From positions 33,680-97,679 of the forward strand of contig JASCNX010000009.1 of NCBI GenBank assembly GCA_029968055.1: DNA of 64,000 bases, in the 5' to 3' direction. The notes under the pieces were generated by a model, which saw nothing but the letters and a program-made list of their open reading frames with translations, was not told where the DNA came from and did not search any database. Positions 16,608 to 24,954 of this stretch are shown here, one piece after another. The stretch's first letter is position 1. Every line of letters starts with the position of its first letter. Source of the DNA: Xenophilus aerolatus (GTDB lineage Bacteria > Pseudomonadota > Gammaproteobacteria > Burkholderiales > Burkholderiaceae_C). Made by a program: the position numbers and the translations under genes.

Positions 16608-18461
16608 ATGACCGCCCCCACCCCCCGACCACCCGCCCGCCGCACCGTGCGCATCGGCGGCGCCTCGGGCTTCTGGGGCGACAGCAGCGTGGCGGCGGGG
16701 CAGCTCGTGCGGGGCGGTGCCCCCATCGACTACCTCGTCTTCGACTACCTGGCCGAGACCACGATGGCGGTGCTGGCCGGTGCGCGCCTGCGCAAGCCCG
16801 AGATGGGCTGGGCCACCGATTTCGTCGAGGTCGCCATGCGCGACGTGCTGGCCGACTGCGTGGCGCGCCGCATCCGCGTGGTGAGCAACGCCGGCGGCGT
16901 GCACCCCGAAGCCTGCGCCGAGGCGCTGCGTGCGCTGGCGCGGGAGCAGGGCGTGGACGTGCGCGTGGCCGTGGTGCTGGGCGACGACGTGAGCGGGCAA
17001 CTGCCGGCGCTGCACGCGGACGGCGTTCAGGACATGGCCAGCGGCGAGCCGGTGCCCGCGCGCGCCCTGAGCGCCAATGCCTACCTCGGCGCGCAGGGGA
17101 TCCGCGCAGCGCTGGCGGCCGGTGCCGACGTGGTCGTCACCGGCCGCTGCGTCGACAGCGCCGTCACGCTCGGCCCGCTGCTGCACGAATTCGCTTGGGC
17201 CGACGACGACTGGGACCGCATCGCGGGGGGCAGCCTGGCGGGCCACATCATCGAATGCGGCTGCCAGGCCACGGGCGGCCTGCACACCGACTGGCAGGCA
17301 ATCCCCGACTGGCCGGGCATCGGCTACCCCATCGTCGAGGTGGCCGAGGACGGCAGCTTCACGCTCGGCAAACCGCCCGGCACCGGCGGTGCGATCCTGC
17401 GCGCCGCGGTGGCGGAGCAGCTGCTCTACGAGATCGGCGACCCGGCCGCCTACCTGCTGCCCGACGTGCGCTGCGACTTCACGCAGGTGCGCATCGAGCA
17501 GGTCGACGCCCAGGCGGTGCGCGTGCACGGTGCGCGCGGCGGTCCGCCGCCCACGGGCTACAAGGTGTCGGCCACCGTGCTGGACGGCTGGCGCTGTGCG
17601 GCCGCGATGGTGATCGTCGGGCGCGAGGCGGCGGCCAAGGCGCACCGCACGGCGCAGGCCATCCTGGCACGCACACGGTCGCTGTTCGGTGCGCGCGGCC
17701 TGGCCGACTACACGGCCACTTACGTCGAGGTGCTCGGCACCGAATCCGTCTATGGCCCGCACGCGCGCGCCGGCGCCGCCGAGGCGCGCGAGGTGCTGAT
17801 GCGCGTGGTGGTCGACCATGCCGACAGGAAGGCGCTCGAACTCTTCGCACGCGAGATCGCGCCGGCCGGCACCTCGTGGTCGCCCGGCACCACCGCGCCG
17901 GGGTCGATGGCAGGGCGGCCGCCGGTCGTGCCGCTGATCAAGCCCTTCGCCTTCGTCCTGCCCCGGGACGCGGTGGCGGTCCGTGTGTTGATCGAGGGCG
18001 ACGAGTTGCCCCCGGCCGCCGCACCCGCCCTGCAGGCGCCGACGGGCCCCGCGCCGGTGGCACCGCCCGAGGCGGTGGCGCTGCCGGCCGACGCGGTCGA
18101 GCTGCCGCTCATCGCGCTGGCCTGGGCGCGCAGCGGCGACAAGGGCGACCTGGCCAACATCGGCGTCGTTGCGCGGCGCCCCGAGTGGCTGCCCTGGCTC
18201 TGGGCCGCGCTCACGCCCGAGGCCGTGGCCGAGTGGTTCGGCCACCTCATGACGACGCGGCGGGTCGAGCGCTTCCACCTCCCCGGCATCCACGCGCTGA
18301 ACCTGCTGCTGCACGGCGCGCTGGCCGGCGGCGGCCCGCGCTCGCCGCGGCTCGACCCGCTCGGCAAGGGCATGGCGCAGATGCTGCTGGACATGCCCGT
18401 GAAAGTCCCGCCCCGCGTGGCGGCGCAGGCAGCGGAAGATGCCGGCCTTGCCAACCACTGA
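16608..18461 (+). CDS. AtuA-like protein (DUF1446)
   Basis: A 617-residue protein. Residues 15-450 contain the DUF1446 hallmarks: VRIGGASGFWGDSS, DYLVFDYLAETTMAVLAG, VVSNAGGVHPEACAEAL and GADVVVTGRCVDSA. Residues about 520-617 are the small AtuA-like C-terminal domain (LIALAWARSGDKGDLANIGV). In Pseudomonas aeruginosa AtuA belongs to the citronellol/geraniol pathway, but its reaction is unproven. The presence of an Atu-like carboxylase cluster at 32.9-40.2 kb makes a shared pathway plausible. It is followed by a hydrolase gene 10 bp downstream. Confidence 0.85.
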   Translation: MTAPTPRPPARRTVRIGGASGFWGDSSVAAGQLVRGGAPIDYLVFDYLAETTMAVLAGARLRKPEMGWATDFVEVAMRDVLADCVARRIRVVSNAGGVHPEACAEALRALAREQGVDVRVAVVLGDDVSGQLPALHADGVQDMASGEPVPARALSANAYLGAQGIRAALAAGADVVVTGRCVDSAVTLGPLLHEFAWADDDWDRIAGGSLAGHIIECGCQATGGLHTDWQAIPDWPGIGYPIVEVAEDGSFTLGKPPGTGGAILRAAVAEQLLYEIGDPAAYLLPDVRCDFTQVRIEQVDAQAVRVHGARGGPPPTGYKVSATVLDGWRCAAAMVIVGREAAAKAHRTAQAILARTRSLFGARGLADYTATYVEVLGTESVYGPHARAGAAEAREVLMRVVVDHADRKALELFAREIAPAGTSWSPGTTAPGSMAGRPPVVPLIKPFAFVLPRDAVAVRVLIEGDELPPAAAPALQAPTGPAPVAPPEAVALPADAVELPLIALAWARSGDKGDLANIGVVARRPEWLPWLWAALTPEAVAEWFGHLMTTRRVERFHLPGIHALNLLLHGALAGGGPRSPRLDPLGKGMAQMLLDMPVKVPPRVAAQAAEDAGLANH

Positions 18462-18471
18462 CGCGAACGCC

Positions 18472-19437
18472 ATGCTGCACCCCCAAGCCCGAGCCCTGAT
18501 CGACCTCATCGAATCGCGCGGCCTGCCCCCCACCCACACCCTGCCGCCCGCCGAGGCCCGCGCCTTCTACCGAGAGCGCCGAAGCTTCACCCAGCCCGAT
18601 GCGCCCGAGGTCGCCGAGGTGCGCGATCTGAGCGCGCCCGGGCCGCTGGGCGACATCCCGCTGCGCGCCTACCGCCCGCTCGGTGCCGCGCCCGACGCCG
18701 TTCTGCCCGTGCTGATGTACTACCACGGCGGCGGCTGGGTGATCGGCGACCTGGACACGCACGACGTGCTGTGCCGCGAGCTGTGCAACGGCAGCGGCTG
18801 CGCGGTCGTGGCGGTCGACTACCGCATGGGCCCCGAGGTGCGCTTCCCCGGCGCCGTGAACGACGTGCTGGCCGCCACGCGCTGGGTCGCGTCGCAGGCG
18901 AAGGACCTGCGCATCGATCCGGCGCGCCTGGCGGTGGGCGGCGACAGCGCGGGCGGCAACCTCGCGGCCGTGGTGTCGATCGCCGCGCGCGACGGCGCCG
19001 ACGGCCAGGGGCCGCTGCCCATCGCGTTCCAGCTGCTCGTCTACCCCGGCACCGACATGCGGCGCGGCCATGCCTCGCACACGACCAACGGCCAGGGTTA
19101 CGTGCTGACGGCCGACACCATCACCTACTTCCACGACCACTACATCGACGATCCGAAGCACGACCTGGACTGGCGCGCCTCGCCGCTGCTGGCCGCGAGC
19201 CACGCCGGCCTGCCGCCCGCGCTGGTGATCACGGCCGGCTACGACCCGCTGCGCGACGAGGGCCTGGACTATGCGCGTGCCCTGAGCGCCGCCGGCACGC
19301 GGGTCAGCTACGTCTGCTTCGAGCGGCAGATCCACGGCTTCATCACCATGGGCCGCGTGCTCGACGAGGCGAACACCGCCGTGGCGCTGTGCGCCGCCGA
19401 GCTGCGCCGCGCACTGGCCGCACCCGCGCGGGACTGA
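18472..19437 (+). CDS. HSL-family alpha/beta-hydrolase
   Basis: A 321-residue hydrolase of the hormone-sensitive-lipase group. The oxyanion motif YYHGGGW and the nucleophile motif GDSAGGN are both present; the acid lies in GYDPLRDEG and the histidine in QIHGFI. Such enzymes hydrolyse short acyl esters or lactones in the cytoplasm. The start at 18472 is preferred over an ATG 33 bp upstream inside the AtuA-like gene because MLHPQARALIDLIESRG is the common N-terminus. It probably forms an operon with the AtuA-like gene. Confidence 0.88.
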   Translation: MLHPQARALIDLIESRGLPPTHTLPPAEARAFYRERRSFTQPDAPEVAEVRDLSAPGPLGDIPLRAYRPLGAAPDAVLPVLMYYHGGGWVIGDLDTHDVLCRELCNGSGCAVVAVDYRMGPEVRFPGAVNDVLAATRWVASQAKDLRIDPARLAVGGDSAGGNLAAVVSIAARDGADGQGPLPIAFQLLVYPGTDMRRGHASHTTNGQGYVLTADTITYFHDHYIDDPKHDLDWRASPLLAASHAGLPPALVITAGYDPLRDEGLDYARALSAAGTRVSYVCFERQIHGFITMGRVLDEANTAVALCAAELRRALAAPARD

Positions 19438-19682
19438 GGCGCATGCGGCATTGCACGGCCCCACCCAAAATCGTCCGTTTCGACGACGCCGGGCCACGCA
19501 TGCGCTTCAACAATCGCGCCGCACCGCGCGTGGGCGTGTCGACTGCCCTTAGGGAAAGCCCCGTGCCGGCGGCACGCCGCGCGGCGGGGGCCGTCGATAC
19601 GATCCGCCGGACCGCGCCAGCGCGGCGGTGCGGGGTGCGGTGGGCCGAGTGTCTTGAGAAGAAGCCAAGGAGACCGAGCAGC

Positions 19683-20495
19683 ATGCAGACGACCCGAGTG
19701 GTGCACGCCGACGGCGGCGAGCGCCTGATGTGGCTGACGACGACGCGCGTGTTCTACGCCGGCCTGCTGGGCGTGGCGAGCGAGCGCAACTTCGGTGGCT
19801 ATGGCATCTACGTGTCGCCGCGCGGCCTGCCCAACCGCATCCGCATCGGCGGCGGGGCCTGGCAGTCCGGCGAGCTCTTCGTGGTGCCGCCGCAGGTGCC
19901 GCATCGCGTGCAGAGCGCCGAGCCGCTGATCTTGAACCTGCTGGTCGAAGCCGATGCGGCCGACCCCGATGCGCTGCCCGCCGTGCTGCGCCACTGCGGT
20001 CCGGTGGACGACGCTGACTTCGTGCGCCGCGTGCGCGCCGCCCATGCGCGCCTGCTGCATGCGTCCGGCCGCGAGTGCTTCGACGGCATCGACTTCGACC
20101 CCCTGTTCTTCGGCCAGACGCTGGCACCGCGGCCGATGGACCCGCGCATCCGTCGCGTCGTCGAGCGCGTGAACGCCGACCCCGCCGCGGCCCGCTCGGC
20201 CGAGCAATGCGCCGAGGACGTGCACCTGTCCTTCTCGCGCTTCCTGCACCTGTTCAAGGCGCAGACCGGCATGACTTACCGGGCCTTTCGCGCCTGGAAG
20301 CGTGCGCGCAGCCTGCTGCGCTACGTGCGCGAGTCGGCCAGCCTCACCGACATCGCGCTCGAGGCGGGCTATCCCGACTCCACGCACTTCAGCCACTCGA
20401 TCCGGCAGATCTACGGCCTCAAGCCCAGCGAGATCGTCGCCGGATCGAGGCGCCTGGCGCTGCACGACGCGGCCGGCGGGGTGCTATGCCATTGA
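19683..20495 (+). CDS. AraC-family transcriptional regulator
   Basis: A 270-residue AraC protein. The N-terminal half is a cupin-like sensor (GYGIYVSPRGLPNRI, VVPPQVPHRVQS). The C-terminal two helix-turn-helix units occupy about residues 165-260, with LSFSRFLHLFKAQTGMTYRA in the first and LTDIALEAGYPDSTHFSHSI in the second. An AAGGAGACCGAGCAGC ribosome-binding site precedes the ATG. It lies 72 bp before the Liv-type operon on the same strand and may control it. The 245-bp gap upstream (19438-19682) holds no gene that I can see. Confidence 0.88.
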   Translation: MQTTRVVHADGGERLMWLTTTRVFYAGLLGVASERNFGGYGIYVSPRGLPNRIRIGGGAWQSGELFVVPPQVPHRVQSAEPLILNLLVEADAADPDALPAVLRHCGPVDDADFVRRVRAAHARLLHASGRECFDGIDFDPLFFGQTLAPRPMDPRIRRVVERVNADPAAARSAEQCAEDVHLSFSRFLHLFKAQTGMTYRAFRAWKRARSLLRYVRESASLTDIALEAGYPDSTHFSHSIRQIYGLKPSEIVAGSRRLALHDAAGGVLCH

Positions 20496-20567
20496 CGGCG
20501 GCCCACGCTCGCCGCATGGGCGCTTCGGGCCGCTTCGGCCCGGGGCACTGAGCGAAAGGCGCGCGCC

Positions 20568-21443
20568 TTGCAAGTCCTCCAGCTCCTTCTCTCGGGCATC
20601 GCGCAAGGCTGCATCTACGGCCTCATCGCGCTGGGCTTCGTGCTGATCTACAAGGCCACCGAGACGGTGAGCTTCGCGCAGGGCGACCTGATGATGCTCG
20701 GCGCGTTCACGGCCTTCGCCGGCATGACGATCTTCGGCCTGCCCTTCTGGCTGGCGGCCATCCTGGCCGTGGTGGCGATGGCGGCCTTCGGCATGCTGGT
20801 CGAGCTGGCGGTCATCCGGCCCATCCTCGGCCAGCCGCAGTTCTCGATCGTGATGCTCACCATCGGCATCGGCTACGTGCTGCGCGGGCTCATCACCATG
20901 GTGCCCGGCATCGGCACCGAGACGCACACGCTGCCCGTCCCCTACAAGGACCAGGTGTGGAACCTGGGCGGCCTGGTCGTGAACGTGGAACAGGCGGTGG
21001 TGATCGGCGCCACGGCGGTGCTGTGTGTGCTGCTGTTCGCGATGTTCCGCTACAGCAAGCTGGGCATCGCGATGCAGGCCAGCTCGCAGAACCAGCTCGC
21101 CGCCTATTACATGGGCATCCCGGTCAAGCGGCTCAACGGGCTGGTATGGGGCCTGGCCGCCGGGGTGGCCACGGTGGCCGGCATGCTGCTCGCGCCCATC
21201 ACCTTCGTGCACGCCAACATGGGGCTCATCGGGCTCAAGGCCTTCCCGGCCGCGGTGGTGGGCGGCTTCGGCAGCCTGCCGGGCGCCATCGTCGGCGGGC
21301 TGGTGATCGGCGTGGTCGAGTCCTTGGCGGGCTTCTACCTGCCCGACGGCTTCAAGGACACGGCGCCCTACATCGTGGTGCTGGCGATGCTGATGCTCAA
21401 GCCGAACGGGCTGTTCGGCGAGAAGCTGCGCAAGAAGGTGTGA
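20568..21443 (+). CDS. LivH-like branched-chain/HAAT ABC permease
   Basis: A 291-residue inner-membrane permease with about eight hydrophobic segments. IYGLIALGFVLIYKATETVSFAQGDLMMLGAF is interrupted text of the LivH N-terminal signature, and the FPAAVVGGFGSLPGAIVGG loop is the family hallmark. The start codon is TTG (at 20568); no ATG or GTG gives a full N-terminus (TTG-initiated MQVLQLLLSGIAQGC). A GAAAGGCG ribosome-binding site precedes it. It is the first gene of a Liv-type importer with an embedded acyl-CoA synthetase. Confidence 0.9.
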   Translation: MQVLQLLLSGIAQGCIYGLIALGFVLIYKATETVSFAQGDLMMLGAFTAFAGMTIFGLPFWLAAILAVVAMAAFGMLVELAVIRPILGQPQFSIVMLTIGIGYVLRGLITMVPGIGTETHTLPVPYKDQVWNLGGLVVNVEQAVVIGATAVLCVLLFAMFRYSKLGIAMQASSQNQLAAYYMGIPVKRLNGLVWGLAAGVATVAGMLLAPITFVHANMGLIGLKAFPAAVVGGFGSLPGAIVGGLVIGVVESLAGFYLPDGFKDTAPYIVVLAMLMLKPNGLFGEKLRKKV

Positions 21444-21458
21444 GCATGTCCACGACAT

Positions 21459-21550
21459 CCGCAGAAGGCGCAAAAGAGGCAAAGAGAACCTTGAATGAAT
21501 TCTTTCGCGTCCTCTGCGAAACCTTTGCGTCCTCTGCGTCCGGCAGTCCG
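21459..21550. repeat. CGCAGAGG palindromic repeat, degenerate copy A
   Basis: This fills most of the 125-bp gap between livH-like and livM-like genes. The left arm CGCAGAAGGCGCAAAAG and the right arm, which contains CTTTGCGTCCTCTGCG, are imperfectly complementary around an AT-rich centre. It is a diverged member of the family represented by the copies at 22651, 34115 and 35424. Confidence 0.7.
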
Positions 21551-21568
21551 CTTTTCTGACTGACTTCG

Positions 21569-22645
21569 ATGCGCTACATCTTCAAGACCAGCTACGCGCA
21601 GGACATCGCGCTCGCCAAGCATGGCGGGCACCGCTTCTGGTACTCGCTGCTGGGCGTGGTGCTGATCGCGGCGCCCTGGCTGCTCGACGAGTACTGGCTC
21701 GCGCAGCTGAACTTCGTGCTCATCTACTCGGTGGTCGGGCTGGGGCTGATGCTGCTGGCGGGGTTCACCGGGCAGTTCTCCATCGGGCATGCGGCCTTCC
21801 TGGGAACGGGCGCGTACGCGCAGGGCGTGCTGACCAACCTGGGCCTGCCCTTCCCGCTGGCCATGGTGGCGGCGGCGCTGCTGTCTGCGGCGGTGGGCGT
21901 GGTGGTGGCGATGCCGGCGTTGCGCGTCAAGGGCATCTACCTGGGCATCGCGACGCTGGCCTTCGGCTTCATCGTGGAAGAGGTGTTCGCGCGCTGGGAG
22001 AGCGTCACGGGCGGCAACGCCGGCCTGCACGTCAAGTCGCCCCGGCTCTTCGGCCTGGACTTCGGCAGCGGCGAGGCCTTCTACTTCGTGTGCCTGGTGA
22101 CCACGGTGCTGTGCACCCTGGGCGTGCTCAACCTGCTGCGCGCGCCGACCGGCCGCGCCTTCGTCGCCATTCGCGATTCGGAGATCTCGGCGCAGAGCAT
22201 GGGCATCCACCTGGCGCGCTACAAGACGCTGTCGTTCGCGATCTCCGCCGCGCTGGCCGGGCTGGGCGGCGCGCTCTATGCGCACAAGATCAGCTTTCTC
22301 TCGCCCGACCAGTTCAGCATCCTGCAGTCGATCGACCTGCTGCTGCTGGTGGTGATCGGCGGGCTGGGCTCGGTGCACGGGGTGTTCCTCGGCGCGATCT
22401 TCCTGATCTCGATGCCGCAGTTGATCGCGATGTCGAAGGACTTCCTGCCGGCTGCCATCGGCCAGGCGCCGGGGCTGCAGGGCCTGGTGTACGGCGTGGT
22501 GCTGATCGCCTTCGTGCTCTTCGAGCCCATGGGGCTGTACGGCCGCTGGCTCAAGGTCCGAACCTACCTGCAGCTGTTCCCGTTCTATCGCCGGGGCATG
22601 TTCAAGCGCCAGAAGTCGTTCACCAAATCGGACCGGCTGAAATGA
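21569..22645 (+). CDS. LivM-like branched-chain/HAAT ABC permease
   Basis: A 358-residue permease with eight to ten transmembrane segments. LAGFTGQFSIGHAAFLGTGAY is the LivM N-terminal signature (given here as a span of short motifs: GFTGQFSIGHAAF), and LLLLVVIGGLGSVHG is the cytoplasmic loop signature. It pairs with the LivH-like permease to form the channel. It is flanked on both sides by CGCAGAGG palindromes. Confidence 0.92.
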   Translation: MRYIFKTSYAQDIALAKHGGHRFWYSLLGVVLIAAPWLLDEYWLAQLNFVLIYSVVGLGLMLLAGFTGQFSIGHAAFLGTGAYAQGVLTNLGLPFPLAMVAAALLSAAVGVVVAMPALRVKGIYLGIATLAFGFIVEEVFARWESVTGGNAGLHVKSPRLFGLDFGSGEAFYFVCLVTTVLCTLGVLNLLRAPTGRAFVAIRDSEISAQSMGIHLARYKTLSFAISAALAGLGGALYAHKISFLSPDQFSILQSIDLLLLVVIGGLGSVHGVFLGAIFLISMPQLIAMSKDFLPAAIGQAPGLQGLVYGVVLIAFVLFEPMGLYGRWLKVRTYLQLFPFYRRGMFKRQKSFTKSDRLK

Positions 22646-22650
22646 AAAAC

Positions 22651-22773
22651 GGACAGCCGAACGCAGAGGGCGCAGAGATGTCGCAGAGGGCGCAGAAGGA
22701 CAGCCAGAAGTCTTTCGGTTTTCTTTTTTGCGACCTCTGCGTGTCCTTTGCGCCCTCTGCGTTCGGCTGCCCG
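22651..22773. repeat. CGCAGAGG palindromic repeat, copy B
   Basis: A 123-bp near-palindrome that almost fills the gap between livM-like and livG-like genes. Both ends carry GCCGAACGCAGAGGGCGCA or its complement. The left arm has a second CGCAGAGGGCGCAGAA unit, and the centre is T-rich (TTTCGGTTTTCTTTTTTG). In the operon transcript it would fold into a hairpin with about 40 paired bases per arm. Its left-to-right orientation matches copies C and D. Confidence 0.9.
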
Positions 22774-22790
22774 GATTCATCCCGCGCATC

Positions 22791-23603
22791 ATGAGCCACG
22801 ACGTCCTCCTCTCGGCCCAGGACCTGAGCGTGCGCTTCGGCGGCGTGCTGGCCGTGAACAAGGTGAGCTTCGACGTGCGCCGCGGCGAGGTGTTCACGCT
22901 GATCGGGCCCAACGGTGCGGGCAAGACGACGGTGTTCAACCTGATCAGCCGCATCTACCAGCCGACCACGGGGCAGATCACCTGGCACGGCGAAGCCGCG
23001 CCGCTCAAGCTCACGGACCAGCCGCCGCACGCCATCGCGGCGCTGGGCATCGCGCGCACCTTCCAGAACATCGAGCTGTTCGAGCACGCGACGGTGCTGC
23101 ACAACCTGCTGATCGGCCGCCACACGCACCGTGCGACGGGCTTCTTGAGCGAGCTGTTCTTCACGGCCGCCACGCGCCGGGCCGAGATGGCCGCGCGCGA
23201 GAAGGCCGAGCAGGTGATCGACCTGTTGGACCTGCAGCACCACCGCGATTCGCTGGTGGCAGGCCTGCCGTACGGCGTGCGCAAGGTGGTGGAGCTGGCC
23301 CGCGCGCTGTGCACCGAACCCAAGCTGCTGCTGCTCGACGAGCCCTCGTCGGGCCTGAACGTCGAGGAGACGGCCGACATGGCCTTCTGGATCCAGGACA
23401 TCCAGCACGAGCTGGGCATTTCGGTACTGATGGTGGAGCACGACATGACGCTGGTGTCGAAGGTGTCGGACCGCGTGCTGGCGATGAACCAGGGCGAGGT
23501 GCTGGCCACGGGGTCGTCGCGCGAGGTGCAATCGGACCCGAAGGTGGTCGAGGCCTACCTGGGGACGGTCGAGGATGTGAGCAGCTTGCGGAGGGCGGCG
23601 TGA
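22791..23603 (+). CDS. LivG-like ABC ATP-binding protein
   Basis: A 270-residue ATPase. Walker A is GPNGAGKTT (residues 39-47), LARTFQNIELF-type Q-loop text is present, and Walker B is LLLLDEPSSGLN. The signature is degenerate: where LSxGxQ is expected it reads LPYGVRKVVELARAL, as often in LivG relatives of this group. The start at 22791 is used; an in-frame ATG further upstream would run through the palindromic repeat. The next 577 bp contain no gene before livF. Confidence 0.9.
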   Translation: MSHDVLLSAQDLSVRFGGVLAVNKVSFDVRRGEVFTLIGPNGAGKTTVFNLISRIYQPTTGQITWHGEAAPLKLTDQPPHAIAALGIARTFQNIELFEHATVLHNLLIGRHTHRATGFLSELFFTAATRRAEMAAREKAEQVIDLLDLQHHRDSLVAGLPYGVRKVVELARALCTEPKLLLLDEPSSGLNVEETADMAFWIQDIQHELGISVLMVEHDMTLVSKVSDRVLAMNQGEVLATGSSREVQSDPKVVEAYLGTVEDVSSLRRAA

Positions 23604-24180
23604 AGGCTTCGGAGATGTCGTGCCCCATGGGCCGGCCGCCCGGCATGCGCCGCCGGCCCTGCGATGCCGGTGCGCCGGCCCCCTTCGGGGGCTTCCCTGC
23701 GATGCTCGGCCGGGGCTCGCGTCGCAGAACTCGCTGCGTTCACTTCGTTCACTCCGCTCAAACAGCTGCGACGAGTCAGTGCACGAAGCACGCCTGTCCT
23801 TCGGCAGGCGTGCCTCGCCCCGGCCTGCGCTTCTTGGCGGCGCACAAGGCATCGCAGGGCCGGCGGCGCATGCCGGGCTCCGCGGTGGCGCGCACGCGTC
23901 GCTTCTTATGGGGCGCCGCGGCAACCCCGCGTGGTTCGGGCGCACGGTATCCACGGCGCGGGGCGGCAGGCAGCGGGGAGCGAATCGACGCGGCCGAGCA
24001 GCGCAGCCAGGCGGGGAAAAAGAAGGACGCATGTTTGAGCGAAGCGAGTTTGCGGCCTTCCCCCGCCTGGCGAGCAGCGCAGGGAAGTCGCCGCAGGCGA
24101 CCCGCGGCGTTTGAGCGGACCGGTGCCTGCCGCCCCGCGCCGGCGCCCCCCTTCGGCGAATCGTTGGAAGGCGCCCAAGC
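23604..24180. other. 577-bp non-coding gap between livG-like and livF-like genes
   Basis: This gap holds copy 1 of the structured repeat (23641-23875). Further right, at about 24030-24058, is a shortened remnant of its core on the opposite strand (GAGCGAAGCGAGTTTGCGG). Open frames here show repeat-derived, compositionally skewed translations and no plausible start, so I call none. Such an interruption inside an operon whose other genes are tightly spaced is unusual. Confidence 0.7.
23641..23875 (+). repeat. Structured repeat element, copy 1
   Basis: The outer stem pairs 23641-23676 with 23839-23875 (36 bp, one small bulge). An inner stem pairs GGCCGGGGC (23708-23716) with GCCCCGGCC (23817-23825). 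Inside are two side-by-side helices. One is GTCGCAG/CTGCGAC (23721-23727/23766-23772), enclosing three 9-mers (CTGCGTTCA, CTTCGTTCA, CTCCGCTCA). The other is a 26-nt hairpin at 23788-23813 with constant apex TGTCCTTCGGCA. The core sequence recurs at 28.2 and 28.6 kb while the stems differ but stay paired. Confidence 0.85.
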
Positions 24181-24954
24181 ATGAGCACCGAAGTCCTCCA
24201 ACTCCTCAACGTGGAGAGCGCCTACGGCCCCATCAAGGCCATCCGCGGTGTGAGCCTGAAGGTGCGGCAGGGCGAGATCGCCACCGTGCTGGGCAGCAAC
24301 GGCGCGGGCAAGACGACGATCCTCAAGACCATCTCGGGCATCATCGATCCGCGCAAGGGCACGGTCCATTTCAAGGGCCAGGACATCACCGCCAAGGACC
24401 CGGCCTTCATCGTCCAGCAGGGGTTGTCGCACGTGCCCGAGGGCCGCGAGGTCTTTCCGCTGCTGTCGGTGAGGGACAACCTCCTCATGGGCGCCTACAC
24501 CCGCCGCGATCGCGACGGCGTCGCGCGCGACATCGAGACCGTGTTCGGCTACTTTCCCATCCTGCGCGAGCGCGCCTCGCAGGATGCGGGCCTGCTCTCG
24601 GGCGGCCAGCAGCAGATGCTCGCCATCTCGCGCGCCATCATGGCCGCGCCGCAGCTCATCCTGCTCGACGAGCCCTCGCTCGGCCTCTCGCCCAAGCTCA
24701 CCAAGGAGATCTTCGAGATCGTCGTGCGCATCAACCGCGAGCGCGGCACCACCATCCTGCTGGTCGAGCAGAACGCCAACATGGCGCTCAACGCTGCCGA
24801 CTACGGCTACGTGCTGGAGAACGGCCGCATCGTCATGGAAGATTCCTGCGAACGCCTGCGCGAGAAGGACGACATCAAGGAGTTCTACCTCGGCCTGCAG
24901 GACGACGGCGTGCGCGGCGAGCGACGCTGGAAAAAGAAGAAGACCTGGCGATGA
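24181..24954 (+). CDS. LivF-like ABC ATP-binding protein
   Basis: A 257-residue ATPase. Walker A is GSNGAGKTT (residues 38-46), the signature is LLSGGQQQML, and Walker B is LILLDEPSLGLSP. It has the LivF-typical C-terminal half followed by a basic tail (RRWKKKKTWR). Its stop overlaps the ATG of the acyl-CoA synthetase (ATGA), so these two are translationally coupled, even though the gene is separated from livG-like by a repeat. Confidence 0.93.
   Translation: MSTEVLQLLNVESAYGPIKAIRGVSLKVRQGEIATVLGSNGAGKTTILKTISGIIDPRKGTVHFKGQDITAKDPAFIVQQGLSHVPEGREVFPLLSVRDNLLMGAYTRRDRDGVARDIETVFGYFPILRERASQDAGLLSGGQQQMLAISRAIMAAPQLILLDEPSLGLSPKLTKEIFEIVVRINRERGTTILLVEQNANMALNAADYGYVLENGRIVMEDSCERLREKDDIKEFYLGLQDDGVRGERRWKKKKTWR

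Noticed and set aside
16394..18499. Second plus-strand frame (701 codons) overlapping the AtuA-like gene
   Set aside because: The AtuA-like frame carries all the family motifs; this one is an Arg-rich shadow in another frame.
22646..22790. Longer LivG start running through the palindromic repeat
   Set aside because: The in-frame extension encodes only repeat-derived residues; the ATG at 22791 gives the normal N-terminus.
23721..23772. Tandem 9-mers considered as a CRISPR-like or VNTR array
   Set aside because: The units are contiguous without spacers, only three per copy and of constant number, so they are neither CRISPR repeats nor an expanding array.
23620..24114. Open frames in the livG-livF gap as a possible small gene
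   Set aside because: The frames are derived from stem sequence, with no Shine-Dalgarno site and no recognisable domain.
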